A stretch of DNA of 64,000 nt, from contig OX638329.1 of assembly GCA_951812755.1 (NCBI GenBank), forward strand, positions 3,170,522 to 3,234,521, in the 5' to 3' direction. This document shows, in pieces, positions 42,478 through 51,704 of the stretch (position 1 is the stretch's first letter; the number at the start of each line of letters is the position of its first letter). The notes beneath the pieces are model-generated. The model made no database searches. It saw nothing but the letters and a program-made list of their open reading frames with translations, and was not told the DNA's origin. The stretch is from an uncultured Latescibacterota bacterium (GTDB taxonomy: Bacteria > Latescibacterota > UBA2968). A program made the translations under genes and the position numbers.

Positions 42478-43533
42478 CTAAAAGCCCGCCTGAATCGTCA
42501 AGCGGTTGACATTGTCAAATACGCCAAAATCGGTGTATGCATAATCCACGCGCAAATCCACGCTGCCCAGGTCGCGGCCAAAGCCAACGCCGAGAGAGAT
42601 ACCCTGTTCATCGGTTGGCGTTATATATCCGGCGCGCAAAGACAGGGTTTTCATAATCGTATAATCTACCCCGATCTTGACTTGTTCGGAAAAGTCGCGC
42701 GGTCGCTCGGTATCTATCGATAGAATGATGGAATGGGCATCCTTATCCATATCTGTGAGATCGATCAAATCCATCGCCAATCCCATGCGGAATGTCAGCG
42801 GCAATTCAAAACTCTCCTCGCTATACTTATTTTCCTGAGAGAAGTTTCGCGTGTTCAGCGCCAATGTCAGGCTCTTATATCCCGTCCAGTAGAGCACGCC
42901 AAAATCGACAATGGTCGAGCGCTCGTCAAAAGTTTTGTTTACAGGCTCTGCGCCTTCAAGCCCCACGGGAACATCACCGAGCGATTGCTTGGCGATGCGT
43001 ATATTGCCGCCCACTGAAAAGCGGTCGGTAATTGCGCGGGCATAACCGAGTCCGATTGCCCAGGCAGATGGGCTATACGTGCCCACGTCGAGGAATCCCT
43101 TGTCGTTGTCTGCGCGAATGGTGCGTTCAAAATCGCCGTAATCGACGGAAATCATTGACAACCCGAAAACGCCCCAATCCGTATTCAATGCGACACTGCC
43201 CATATTGTAGGTCACATCTGCAATCCACTGGATCTGCCCGGCAGAGAGTTGAACCTTGCGAGTGGGATACGCCATTGATGCGGAGTTGTAAAACATCGCC
43301 GATGAACCCACCTTCAATGCGGAATACGCATCGCCCATGGCGGCGGCGCGCGCATCGGGCGATACGCTCAAAAACTTAAAGCCCGTTTGTGCGCGGCGTT
43401 CGCGCGGAATATCCTGTCCAGGCTCGGGTAGGGGAAGATCGTCTGGATCTGTCGTATCTGCAGGATCCTGTGCATAGATGGGCGTCAGACACATCAGACT
43501 CAGTGCTACATAAGTAAGAATTTTTCTGGTCAT
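42478..43533 (-). CDS. PorV/PorQ-like outer-membrane beta-barrel protein
   Basis: 351 residues with a signal peptide (MTRKILTYVALSLMCLTPIYAQ) and a barrel of the PorV/PorQ kind: GFKFLSVSPDARAAAMGDAY near the N-terminus, alternating strands, and a terminal Phe (LTIQAGF). PorV works in the type IX secretion system of Bacteroidota, where it carries cargo to the attachment complex; in other FCB lineages related proteins occur without a full T9SS. Start at 43533 is set by GGAG upstream and by the signal peptide. Last gene of a three-gene operon with a TonB receptor and a secreted protein. Confidence 0.82.
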   Translation of the reverse strand: MTRKILTYVALSLMCLTPIYAQDPADTTDPDDLPLPEPGQDIPRERRAQTGFKFLSVSPDARAAAMGDAYSALKVGSSAMFYNSASMAYPTRKVQLSAGQIQWIADVTYNMGSVALNTDWGVFGLSMISVDYGDFERTIRADNDKGFLDVGTYSPSAWAIGLGYARAITDRFSVGGNIRIAKQSLGDVPVGLEGAEPVNKTFDERSTIVDFGVLYWTGYKSLTLALNTRNFSQENKYSEESFELPLTFRMGLAMDLIDLTDMDKDAHSIILSIDTERPRDFSEQVKIGVDYTIMKTLSLRAGYITPTDEQGISLGVGFGRDLGSVDLRVDYAYTDFGVFDNVNRLTIQAGF

Positions 43534-43610
43534 TGAAATACTCCATAAACTGAAACCATAGATGAACACTGTAGCAAGAAAGAAAAGCTCAAATCCAGCC
43601 TATTGTTTAC

Positions 43611-43650
43611 CTGTATCCATCTGTGTTTATCTGTGTTCATCTGTGGTTGC
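43611..43650. repeat. ATCTGTGTT-type dispersed repeat, about three units
   Basis: Four imperfect units (ATCCATCTGTG, TTTATCTGTG, TTCATCTGTGG) in the gap between the PorV-like and secreted-protein genes. Same family as 5098-5126 and 39357-39387. Confidence 0.7.
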
Positions 43651-43659
43651 TTTTGATTT

Positions 43660-45834
43660 TTAACGAATAATGGCGAATTTTTTGATTATCTTATCGCCGG
43701 TCTGAATGTCTGTGATCACGGCAAAGTAAATGCCGCTTGTAATCACCTGGTTCGACTCTGTGGTCAGGTTCCAAAATTCATCCCCTGTGCCGTCTGTGTG
43801 CTCGATGGTGAAAATCGCTTCTCCCAGTTCGCTGAAAATCTGGATGGTGCATTCCCCTGGTATTTCGAAAAATGCCAGCTTGTCCTGCTGATCTGGGAAT
43901 CGAATATTTTGATCGGCTTCCAGAACATAAGGATTGGGCACAACGCGCACATCACCCAGCGTACTGCCGGGCGGGCGCTTCAGAAACGCGGGATCATAGG
44001 TCTGCGTATAATACCGGCTGCTTTTCATCACCATGCCGGTGGGCGTGAGTCCGGTTCCATCGCTGTTCACTGCACCAACGGATTGGATGTAATAGAAATA
44101 ACTGATGCCGCGCACCACATCCGTGTCAGCGTATTCGCGTGCCTCTGCTCCCAGCGTGGCGATCAACTTGTATTCCCAGAGGTCATCCACAGTGCCTTCA
44201 TAAAAATTGCGCGTGCGCCAAATTTCAAAACCCGAGTGGTTGGCATTGGAGAAGGTCTCCCACGAAAGCACAATTTGATCGGATCCGGACTGCACATTGA
44301 AAACTTTGGGCGGCAGTGGGGGATGCGGAATATTATAACCCGATTCCCAGTTTGCCGTGGCTCTTCGGATCATGTGATAGATCGAATCTCGAGTACCCAG
44401 TGCCCAGCGGTTCTTTGTCTGGGTCTGGCCTTCATAGGTAATGGGCAGTGTATCGTCATAGCCCGATTCTTTGTACGCCTTGCCCACCGCAACAGCCACA
44501 TCCCGGTCCAGCCCGTACATGCCTTCAAGCCAGACCATATTGACACTTTCGCCAGGGGCCAGGGTGTAGGGACCAATAGCAAACGCTGGCACCATACCTC
44601 CACTTCTCATGCGATCAACATCAATTTGAGCACCCATGCGTTCGTACCACGATTCCGAATCGAACGGACCGGCAGGCTCCGGCGGTGCTGAACGGTCGGC
44701 TTCGTGCGGAAAAAAGTGACCGTCTTCACCCGGGTTGCCATACTCGGCATAGCTCAGGTCGGGGTGCATAAAGTGGTACGTGTTTTTCATCTGCTCGGCA
44801 TCGCCAAAAGACGGATTGGTATTTGACTCGCCTCCGCGGGTGAAGCCCGTAGTTCTGGGCTGGCCCTGATCATTACTCCGATCTGTTGGGCTTGTATCTG
44901 CGTGCAAGATCGCCCGGGTCAGCATATAAGCACCGCCGAGCCGACCGATGGAATCGCCTTCTGTAATCCGATAATTAGCATTTCCGCGTCCACCTCTCCA
45001 GATAGGCCCTCCGATGCGGTTCAGGAAGGACACACTCGTACCATTGCCTATCCAGCCGAGCGTGGCGCGTATGCCTTCCCATTTGCCCACATCCTCCTTG
45101 CCGTCGCCCACATAATCCCACATCGTACCCGAGACACCAGCACCTGTAACCCCGCGGGGTCCCCAGAGGTGTTCTTTGGCTGCAAAGGACAACATCATCT
45201 CGTTTGCGGTTTGATCGGGCAATTCGATCTCTTCATCGTCATCGACATTGCCCGTATTGGTCCAGGTCATTTCCCGGATGTGGTAATCGTCGTGATACGG
45301 GGTTGAAAATGCGTATATCTTCTCTTCCCATGTGATGCCCACATTGGAATTGGCTCCGCGAACAATCATTCGGTCTGAAGGAATTGAAGGATCGACGCGC
45401 GTGAGCACTGTGGGTCTTACGAATGACTGAAATCCATCGACAAATACATCTGGTTTTTCAAACTTGCCAATCAGTTCCATGGGCAATGCAAAATGTTCGC
45501 CCAGGTCAAATACGCGAGGTCCCGCACGGGCGACCTTAAATGACCAGAACTCGCCATTTTCATCTGTAAAATCTTTTACTCCGATATAATGACGGCTGCG
45601 CACATGCGTGCCACCTTCTCGAGCATAAATACCGGGCCAGTATTTCACACGCGCCCGAAATGGGGGTTGTGTGATTGAAGGCTCTGTGCCTGTCGATGCG
45701 TATCGATAGTGATAATCGCCTACATCCAGCCACATCAGCTCTGCCTGCGCCTGCACTTCGGTCGGCTGACCAAAGAACACCAATGCCACAAGTGCAAAAG
45801 CTGTTCCTGCCAGCGGTTTCAACAATCTATTCAT
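43660..45834 (-). CDS. Large secreted protein with FN3-like and FlgD/T9SS-like C-terminal domains
   Basis: 724 residues, signal peptide ending near VQAQA. The first 490 residues are unlike any family I know; residues about 500-610 look like a fibronectin-III fold (PPKVFNVQSGSDQIVLSWETFS), and the C-terminal 90 residues (VVPNPYV ... SGIYFAVI ... KKFAIIR) match the FlgD-Ig/type IX sorting-domain pattern. It is encoded between a TonB-dependent receptor and a PorV-like protein, which suggests a cell-surface partner of the receptor. Confidence 0.75.
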   Translation of the reverse strand: MNRLLKPLAGTAFALVALVFFGQPTEVQAQAELMWLDVGDYHYRYASTGTEPSITQPPFRARVKYWPGIYAREGGTHVRSRHYIGVKDFTDENGEFWSFKVARAGPRVFDLGEHFALPMELIGKFEKPDVFVDGFQSFVRPTVLTRVDPSIPSDRMIVRGANSNVGITWEEKIYAFSTPYHDDYHIREMTWTNTGNVDDDEEIELPDQTANEMMLSFAAKEHLWGPRGVTGAGVSGTMWDYVGDGKEDVGKWEGIRATLGWIGNGTSVSFLNRIGGPIWRGGRGNANYRITEGDSIGRLGGAYMLTRAILHADTSPTDRSNDQGQPRTTGFTRGGESNTNPSFGDAEQMKNTYHFMHPDLSYAEYGNPGEDGHFFPHEADRSAPPEPAGPFDSESWYERMGAQIDVDRMRSGGMVPAFAIGPYTLAPGESVNMVWLEGMYGLDRDVAVAVGKAYKESGYDDTLPITYEGQTQTKNRWALGTRDSIYHMIRRATANWESGYNIPHPPLPPKVFNVQSGSDQIVLSWETFSNANHSGFEIWRTRNFYEGTVDDLWEYKLIATLGAEAREYADTDVVRGISYFYYIQSVGAVNSDGTGLTPTGMVMKSSRYYTQTYDPAFLKRPPGSTLGDVRVVPNPYVLEADQNIRFPDQQDKLAFFEIPGECTIQIFSELGEAIFTIEHTDGTGDEFWNLTTESNQVITSGIYFAVITDIQTGDKIIKKFAIIR

Positions 45835-45872
45835 TACAATTCTCCTGATAAGTTGCGATTCAAAAATCTTCG

Positions 45873-48800
45873 TTAGAATGAGAACCGCAAGCCCAGGTTC
45901 ACACGGCGCGGGTTCAAGAACCAGATGAAGTCGTTATTGGGCATGTCGATATACAGTTTGTTGTCCAGGACTTCATTCACAAAGTCCTGACTGGCCTGCG
46001 CCCAGTTTCCGTTTTGATATTCGTGATACTGACCGGTTTCCTGCACATACCACAACACGCGGCGGTCGGATTCCAGGCCCGTGGGCAGTCCAGCCGTGAT
46101 TTCCGCGTCGCCGGGCAATCCACTGGCGGGCAGTTCGCCAACTGCACTGACAATTTCTATGGGCACAAACTCCGTGCCGTAATCTCTGAAAGCGCCGGGC
46201 GAGTCATTGCCGGGAATAAATGCATAAGTTGGGTCGAACTCGCCAAATGTGTCTTCTGGCAAATGCAAGGACGACATGTAGAATTCCCAGTCTCGATCGC
46301 TGCCGGAAGGTCCGTCAGCGTTGTTATTCAGACGCTTGAGGTTCAACAAATTGCTCACGTCTAAAAAGAACATCGTCCTGACGCCCATCATCGCAAATTG
46401 CCTGGTCAAACGAAAATCCAGGTTTTTAATACTCGTGAATTGGACATTATTTGTCAGACCGGGGATATCGCTACTTTCTGGACCGTACCAATTAAAGTGC
46501 TGACCGGATCGCCAGTTGCCCACCAGAGACACATCCCACTTGCTCAGGGGATAAAACTTAGAGACCTGGGGACCAAAGTCTCGCGGCGTGTAAAATTCCA
46601 GTGCCAATCTGCCAAAGGGCCGGCTGACGGGCCGGCTTTGATAATGCCGCGTTGAGGTCGCATCAAAATTGGCTTGCGACAAGCGATTTTCAAACAACTC
46701 GCGCCGGCCAAAGTTGCCGCCCTTAGTTTGCATATACGTATAGTTGACGAATCCGCCAAACCACTTGCCCCTGCGTTTTCGCACCGTCATTTCAAAGCCC
46801 CGGATATCGTCGTAGTTGAGAGGCTCAAAAAGCGAGTAAGCCACGGTTTGATCCAGATTGGTATAGCGCACGCCAATTGCTTGGTCGTCGTTGGCTCTGT
46901 AATAGCCGCTCAAGCGCAGCAAATATCGGTCGAACAAATTTTGCTCAAAGCCGAGTTCGTAATTGATCGTGCGCGGCATGGGGTGATTGGGGTTGCCGAT
47001 TTGCGACACCGCACCGGTGTTGACTTCGTTCACGAGGAAGAGATTGTGCGGGTTGAGCATCTGGCGGAAATGCCCGTAGTTGAAAAACAATTTGCTGTCT
47101 GCTGTCACCGGGAACGAAATGCCCAGGCGAGGGCTTAAATACGTCAACTTCTTGACCGGTGCCTGTTCGAGTGCTCCCTCGAGATTGTCTTTGCCGATTT
47201 TGGCTCCAAATGCCGATGTGAAATCTTCGTACACCCACCACTCGCCATTCGCATTCCAGTGATCCAGGCGCACGCCGAGATTGGCGATCATGGCATTGAA
47301 TTCGAGCTTGGTCTGCACATATCCGGCAAATTGCTGGGGGGTGCGTTGCCATACGTATTTGGGAGCCGCGTTGTTCTTGAAAAACAGCTCATATCTTCCG
47401 TGGTTGACATTGTAATCGCTGGCAATCCATTCAAAACCTGCCTTATACTGCGCGACCTGACTGCGCTGGCTCGTGATGTCAAACCGCGTTGTATAGGCTA
47501 CCACTTCAGAGTCGTCGCGTCCTTCGGCCCAGTGGCCACCAAATTCCAGGCCATCGACAAAAATTTCGTTCTTCAAAAACCAGCCGCCCAAAGGCGCGCC
47601 TGTTAGACCAATGTGATTTTGCGTGACTTCTGAAACCTGTAAAGCCGGATTGGGAGGCGCGAAGTCCGAATTGCGGGGAATGGTTTTTTCAACAGCCGCC
47701 AGATCGCGGTCGGGATACTTTTCGGTCAAATAGTCCGATTGCATCCTCTGAACGCGGAACTCGTAAAATGTTCTGGGACTCAACACATGTGAAAAGCTGA
47801 GGCCAATATTGTTGCGCTGAATCTGAAGGGTGTTATCTATGTGGTCTCCCCAAATTCGGTCGTCGTTATTAAGCCCCATTTCCTGGTTGCCGCGCCACAT
47901 GTTGGGGAAGCCGTTTCTGCTTGGCGTCAGTCCATATTCTTTGCCATACATAGCCTCTACGCTTAATTTCATGCTGCTGCGAATATCCGACGTGACCTTC
48001 ACGCGGCCCCAGTCGTTCTCATATTCATCAATCACGCGAGGTATCATATAGGCTCTGCGCTCGCGCTTGCCCGAAGCAAAGAACCGCAGACCGCCAAAGC
48101 TATTGCCCATTCCGGGAATCAGGGGACCGCCAAAGCCCAGGTCGATATCGAAATCCGCATTGCGGACTTCCAGATCTTTGCGGCGATACCATTCGAACAA
48201 CTCTGTGATGACCGCATCGTCAACCTGCAATTCACTCGTACTTAAAGTCGATTCATCCACACCCGTGTCTCTCACGCCCACGCCGTGATATGGATCGGAA
48301 GGGGCTTCAGCCCAGCGTCTCACAATGGTGTTCCACCCTGCCCATTGCGGATACTGCCGCCGCGTGTACACATCCCATTTGCTTTCAGCCGAATGGGTGC
48401 CCGCGTTTTTTACATCGGGATCGGTGAACGGGCGCCAGAAATAGCTGTTTGGACTATTGGGTAGTGGACCAAAATAATCGCGCTGTGCGCCGCTGTATCG
48501 CAATAACACGTCGCCGTTGTAGCGTTGCTTGTCGCCTTCTTTGGTTACGATATTGACCAGGCCCGAGCGCACATTGCCGTATTCGGCGTTGAATCCACCC
48601 GATTGCACGCTCATTTCTTTTATTGAGGTATAACTCACCGTTGAATACGGTTCGTTTTCGCGACCATCTCGCATGGACAAGCCATCGACCGAAAAGGCGA
48701 TCTCATTCAAATCGCCGCCTCGAATCGACAAGTCGCCATTAGCAGTGGACAGCACACCCGCCTCCAGGCGCACGACTTCGTTCACGCTGACCAATGGCAG

Positions 48801-49238
48801 GTTTTCGACGTCTTGTGCGGAGATATTGGCGACATTGGCGGAAATATCGGGTTGCACCACCGGGAGTTCGGCAACTACTGTGATCTCTGCCAGTTGAATG
48901 GTCTCTTCGACAAGGCCGTAGTCACCGGAGAAGTTCACCGTTGTGGTCAAGTCGATAAAGACCCGCACATTGGTCTGTATCGCTTTGTGATACCCGACCA
49001 TACTCGCATTGACGGTATAAGAACCCGGCGGCACATTGATGATGAAATAATTGCCATCGGGATCAGTTACTGCGCCCAATGTGGTGCCTTCAATGACGAC
49101 ATTGGCACCGGGCAGGGTCTCGCCCGTGGATTTCTCCACGACCTTTCCCGAAATTTTACCGGTTGATCCGGCAAAAACAGCACTGGCTGAGAATACCAGA
49201 GCTATAAACATGAAGAAAAACAGACTCGTCCGTCTCAT
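45873..49238 (-). CDS. TonB-dependent receptor with N-terminal carboxypeptidase-like domain
   Basis: 1121 residues. Signal peptide ending near VFAGST, then a CarboxypepD_reg-like domain (about 25-110, GKISGKVVEKSTGETLPGAN), a plug domain (about 125-240, VNEVVRLEAGV, LSIRGGDLNEIAFSVDG, GFNAEYGNVRSGLVNIVTK) and a 22-strand barrel ending in Phe (LGLRFSF). It imports a large substrate using the proton-motive force through TonB; the substrate is unknown. It differs from classic SusC in lacking an adjacent SusD. AGGAGG lies before the ATG. First gene of the three-gene outer-membrane operon. Confidence 0.9.
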   Translation of the reverse strand: MRRTSLFFFMFIALVFSASAVFAGSTGKISGKVVEKSTGETLPGANVVIEGTTLGAVTDPDGNYFIINVPPGSYTVNASMVGYHKAIQTNVRVFIDLTTTVNFSGDYGLVEETIQLAEITVVAELPVVQPDISANVANISAQDVENLPLVSVNEVVRLEAGVLSTANGDLSIRGGDLNEIAFSVDGLSMRDGRENEPYSTVSYTSIKEMSVQSGGFNAEYGNVRSGLVNIVTKEGDKQRYNGDVLLRYSGAQRDYFGPLPNSPNSYFWRPFTDPDVKNAGTHSAESKWDVYTRRQYPQWAGWNTIVRRWAEAPSDPYHGVGVRDTGVDESTLSTSELQVDDAVITELFEWYRRKDLEVRNADFDIDLGFGGPLIPGMGNSFGGLRFFASGKRERRAYMIPRVIDEYENDWGRVKVTSDIRSSMKLSVEAMYGKEYGLTPSRNGFPNMWRGNQEMGLNNDDRIWGDHIDNTLQIQRNNIGLSFSHVLSPRTFYEFRVQRMQSDYLTEKYPDRDLAAVEKTIPRNSDFAPPNPALQVSEVTQNHIGLTGAPLGGWFLKNEIFVDGLEFGGHWAEGRDDSEVVAYTTRFDITSQRSQVAQYKAGFEWIASDYNVNHGRYELFFKNNAAPKYVWQRTPQQFAGYVQTKLEFNAMIANLGVRLDHWNANGEWWVYEDFTSAFGAKIGKDNLEGALEQAPVKKLTYLSPRLGISFPVTADSKLFFNYGHFRQMLNPHNLFLVNEVNTGAVSQIGNPNHPMPRTINYELGFEQNLFDRYLLRLSGYYRANDDQAIGVRYTNLDQTVAYSLFEPLNYDDIRGFEMTVRKRRGKWFGGFVNYTYMQTKGGNFGRRELFENRLSQANFDATSTRHYQSRPVSRPFGRLALEFYTPRDFGPQVSKFYPLSKWDVSLVGNWRSGQHFNWYGPESSDIPGLTNNVQFTSIKNLDFRLTRQFAMMGVRTMFFLDVSNLLNLKRLNNNADGPSGSDRDWEFYMSSLHLPEDTFGEFDPTYAFIPGNDSPGAFRDYGTEFVPIEIVSAVGELPASGLPGDAEITAGLPTGLESDRRVLWYVQETGQYHEYQNGNWAQASQDFVNEVLDNKLYIDMPNNDFIWFLNPRRVNLGLRFSF

Positions 49239-49742
49239 AGACTTCCTCCTGTGTTGAAAGGGACAGTTGCGCTGTTTGAAGATGGTGATTAGAACTGAAT
49301 CAGATTTGCCTGAAATGGAAGGGAGACAATCTGTTACGGTACAAGAATCAGACTAAATAAGCTACCTTTTTTTTTAAAAAAAATCAATATAATTATGACA
49401 GTTATCAGTTATCAATTATTAGTTATTAGTCAGCCCCATTTGCGACTACAATATTTTAGACAAGCGATAGCCTACTTCGATCCCATGAAACTATAATAAA
49501 TTGTTAAAATTGTTAGAGACTGTTTTAAAACTCATTTTGCCCCTTCTCGGCGATGCGCTATTGCCCTGTCATTCTGAGCGGAGCGCAGCGGAGTCGAAGA
49601 ATCTCTTACCAACTCAGGTGGAAAAGATGCTTCGGCTACGCTCAGCATGACAAAACGCCTGACATGCGTAACATCAGGTATTAATTTTAAAACAGCTTCT
49701 TACAGTTTGCACACTTACAAAGACTGGTATTCCTCTTGCTCT
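49239..49742. other. Non-coding region with stacked repeats
   Basis: No gene is seen. From the left it holds the leader of the TonB receptor gene, a T9A8 tract (49377-49393), a TCAGTTATCAATTATTAG-like simple repeat (about 49402-49435), and a palindromic element at 49517-49700. I find no convincing promoter in it. Confidence 0.7.
49517..49700. mobile_element. Palindromic element, MITE copy C with outer CTGTTTTAAAA repeats
   Basis: Inside, 49551-49677 is an inverted, decayed copy of the MITE at 20909-21135: CATGCGTAACATCAGG at the right, GTCATTCTGAGCGGAG at the left. Outside, CTGTTTTAAAA (49520-49530) faces TTTTAAAACAG (49685-49695). AAGCTGTTTTAAAAT also occurs at 30752-30766. Confidence 0.6.
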
Positions 49743-51515
49743 CTACACGCGATAAAATACGTCTCCATCTGGTCTGGGGCGATGGAGTGGACACTCGGCG
49801 GGACACGATCTGGTACATGGATACTGATCTTCCAGTGCTCCCCAAACATGGGCCACTGCGCGGTCAAGAGTAGAGTGAAATCGGTCAGGACCAATTTCTT
49901 CGAGTACGTCTGCGCGGTTGAGTGCGTCTATGATCTGTTTTTTTGTACGTGTGAAGATTACCTCAATACCGGCCTCGTGGAGCCGCTGCACCACGCCGAC
50001 CAGCATTTCTTTTCCAGTCGCATCAATCTCATTTACGCCTTCGGCATCGACAATTACATAGCGCAATTTTGGATCGCGAATCCGTTCCAATACGGCGTCT
50101 TCAAAAGCACCTGCGCTACCAAAATACAATGAGCCATCAAATCGGATGGTGGCAATTGCATCGCACAATTCCAGATCGTGTTCTACTGCGTCTCGAAATG
50201 CGCCATCTGGATGGCGGGCGAGGAAAGCCACGCGCGGTTTCATCGTGCGATAGAGATAGAGGGCGATTGATAAGGTCGCGCCGATCAGGATGCCCTGGTC
50301 GAGGTGTGGCGCGAAGATGAGGGTGAGTGCAAATGACGATATGGCGACAATGCCGTCGTGTTTGTGTACTTTCCACGCGCTTGCGATGGGTTTGAAGTGA
50401 ATCAGGGCGGTGACAGAGACTATGACGATTGCCGCGAGGGTGGATAGGGGCATGTGGTATAAGAGCTGGGTGAAGAAAAGCAAGAGTAGAATCACGACCA
50501 GCCCAGCGATGACAGATGCAAAGCCGGTTTGTCCGCCAGCGCGCAAGGTGACGGTTGAACGGACAAAAGAGCCGGAGACGGGAAAGCTTTGAAAAAAGCT
50601 GCCGGCTATATTGCTCAAGCCCTGTGCGAGCAATTCCTGGTTGGCGTCAATGCGTTGACGTGTTTGCGTGGCAATGGCTTTGGCTATTGAAATGGTTTCC
50701 AGATATCCAATGAGTGCGATGGTTATGGTGGCGCTGATAATGTGTGGTACGATACCCCAATCAATTATTGGCAGTGCAAATGCGGGGATGCCTTCGGGGA
50801 TGTTGCCCACGACCTGTCCGCCGTAATTTTGTTCAAATCCGATGAGCCAGGAAACGCCTGTTGTTGTGATGGCGACAATCAGCACGCCTGGAATTTGCGG
50901 GTTGATGCGGCGCAAAATAAATAATAATGCGATGGCAGAGAGGCCCATGATCAGGGTGGGGGTGTGAGAGCCAGCTGAGATTACGTCCCACATGCGTATC
51001 ATTCGCTCGTAATGTGCCCCGCCGCGTTCTACGGTGACGCCGAATAATTTGTCGATTTGCGATGTGCCGATGATGATGGCTGCGGCATTGGTAAAGCCGA
51101 GTACCACGGGATGGGAGAGAAAGTTCACCAGTACGCCCAGGCGCAATACGCCCAGTCCGAATTGCAACAGGCCGACCATGAGAGCCAGCAGGATCGCATA
51201 GGCGATATATGCCTGTTCGCCAACCGCCAGTTGTCCCAATTCAGAGGCGACCATCAAGGCGACGAGTGCGACCGGGCCTGTGGAGAGTTGGCGAGAGGAC
51301 CCGAAGAGGGCGCTGACGATGATGGGGACAAATGACGCATAGAAGCCGTAGTAGGGGGGCATCTCGGCCAGTTGGGCATTGGCCATGGCCTGGGGGATCA
51401 ATACCAGCGATAGGGTGATGCCCGCAATGATATCGGCGCGCAGGATGCGCCGATCCTTGAGTTCTCCAATCCAGTTGAGAAAGGGCAGATAGCGATGAAG
51501 TAGTGAATTTGGCAT
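49743..51515 (-). CDS. SulP-family anion transporter with STAS domain
   Basis: 590 residues: about 12-14 membrane segments with the SulP signature (GITLSLVLIPQAMANAQLA, PPYYGFYASFVP, SSRQLSTGPVA), followed by a STAS domain from about residue 435 (RFDGSLYFGSAGAFEDAV, VIVDAEGVNEIDATG). SulP proteins move sulfate, bicarbonate or dicarboxylates. With sulfatases in the same region a sulfate role is possible, but bicarbonate is equally so. The C-terminus adds a Cys-rich tail (CTRSCPAECPLHRP). Start at 51515 leaves out a less likely 30-residue extension. Confidence 0.9.
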   Translation of the reverse strand: MPNSLLHRYLPFLNWIGELKDRRILRADIIAGITLSLVLIPQAMANAQLAEMPPYYGFYASFVPIIVSALFGSSRQLSTGPVALVALMVASELGQLAVGEQAYIAYAILLALMVGLLQFGLGVLRLGVLVNFLSHPVVLGFTNAAAIIIGTSQIDKLFGVTVERGGAHYERMIRMWDVISAGSHTPTLIMGLSAIALLFILRRINPQIPGVLIVAITTTGVSWLIGFEQNYGGQVVGNIPEGIPAFALPIIDWGIVPHIISATITIALIGYLETISIAKAIATQTRQRIDANQELLAQGLSNIAGSFFQSFPVSGSFVRSTVTLRAGGQTGFASVIAGLVVILLLLFFTQLLYHMPLSTLAAIVIVSVTALIHFKPIASAWKVHKHDGIVAISSFALTLIFAPHLDQGILIGATLSIALYLYRTMKPRVAFLARHPDGAFRDAVEHDLELCDAIATIRFDGSLYFGSAGAFEDAVLERIRDPKLRYVIVDAEGVNEIDATGKEMLVGVVQRLHEAGIEVIFTRTKKQIIDALNRADVLEEIGPDRFHSTLDRAVAHVWGALEDQYPCTRSCPAECPLHRPRPDGDVFYRV

Positions 51516-51611
51516 GCGTATTCCATCTGTATGGTTGTTTGTCTGGATATTTAATCTGCTCAACGCGAGGGGAAAGTGCAAGTGGAAACTCTCCACCGCG
51601 TTCAAAAGTGC

Positions 51612-51640
51612 TATACATCACCCCAATTTGTTTGTATTAT
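51612..51640 (+). promoter_or_regulatory. Candidate promoter of the AGCS genes
   Basis: TATACA (51612-51617), 17-base spacer, TATTAT (51635-51640). The -35 match is weak. Confidence 0.35.
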
Positions 51641-51704
51641 GTTTTCCGTTAGTCGCGTACCGTGTTTCACAAGAGAGTACAAAATAGAAATAAAGGGAGG
51701 GCCT

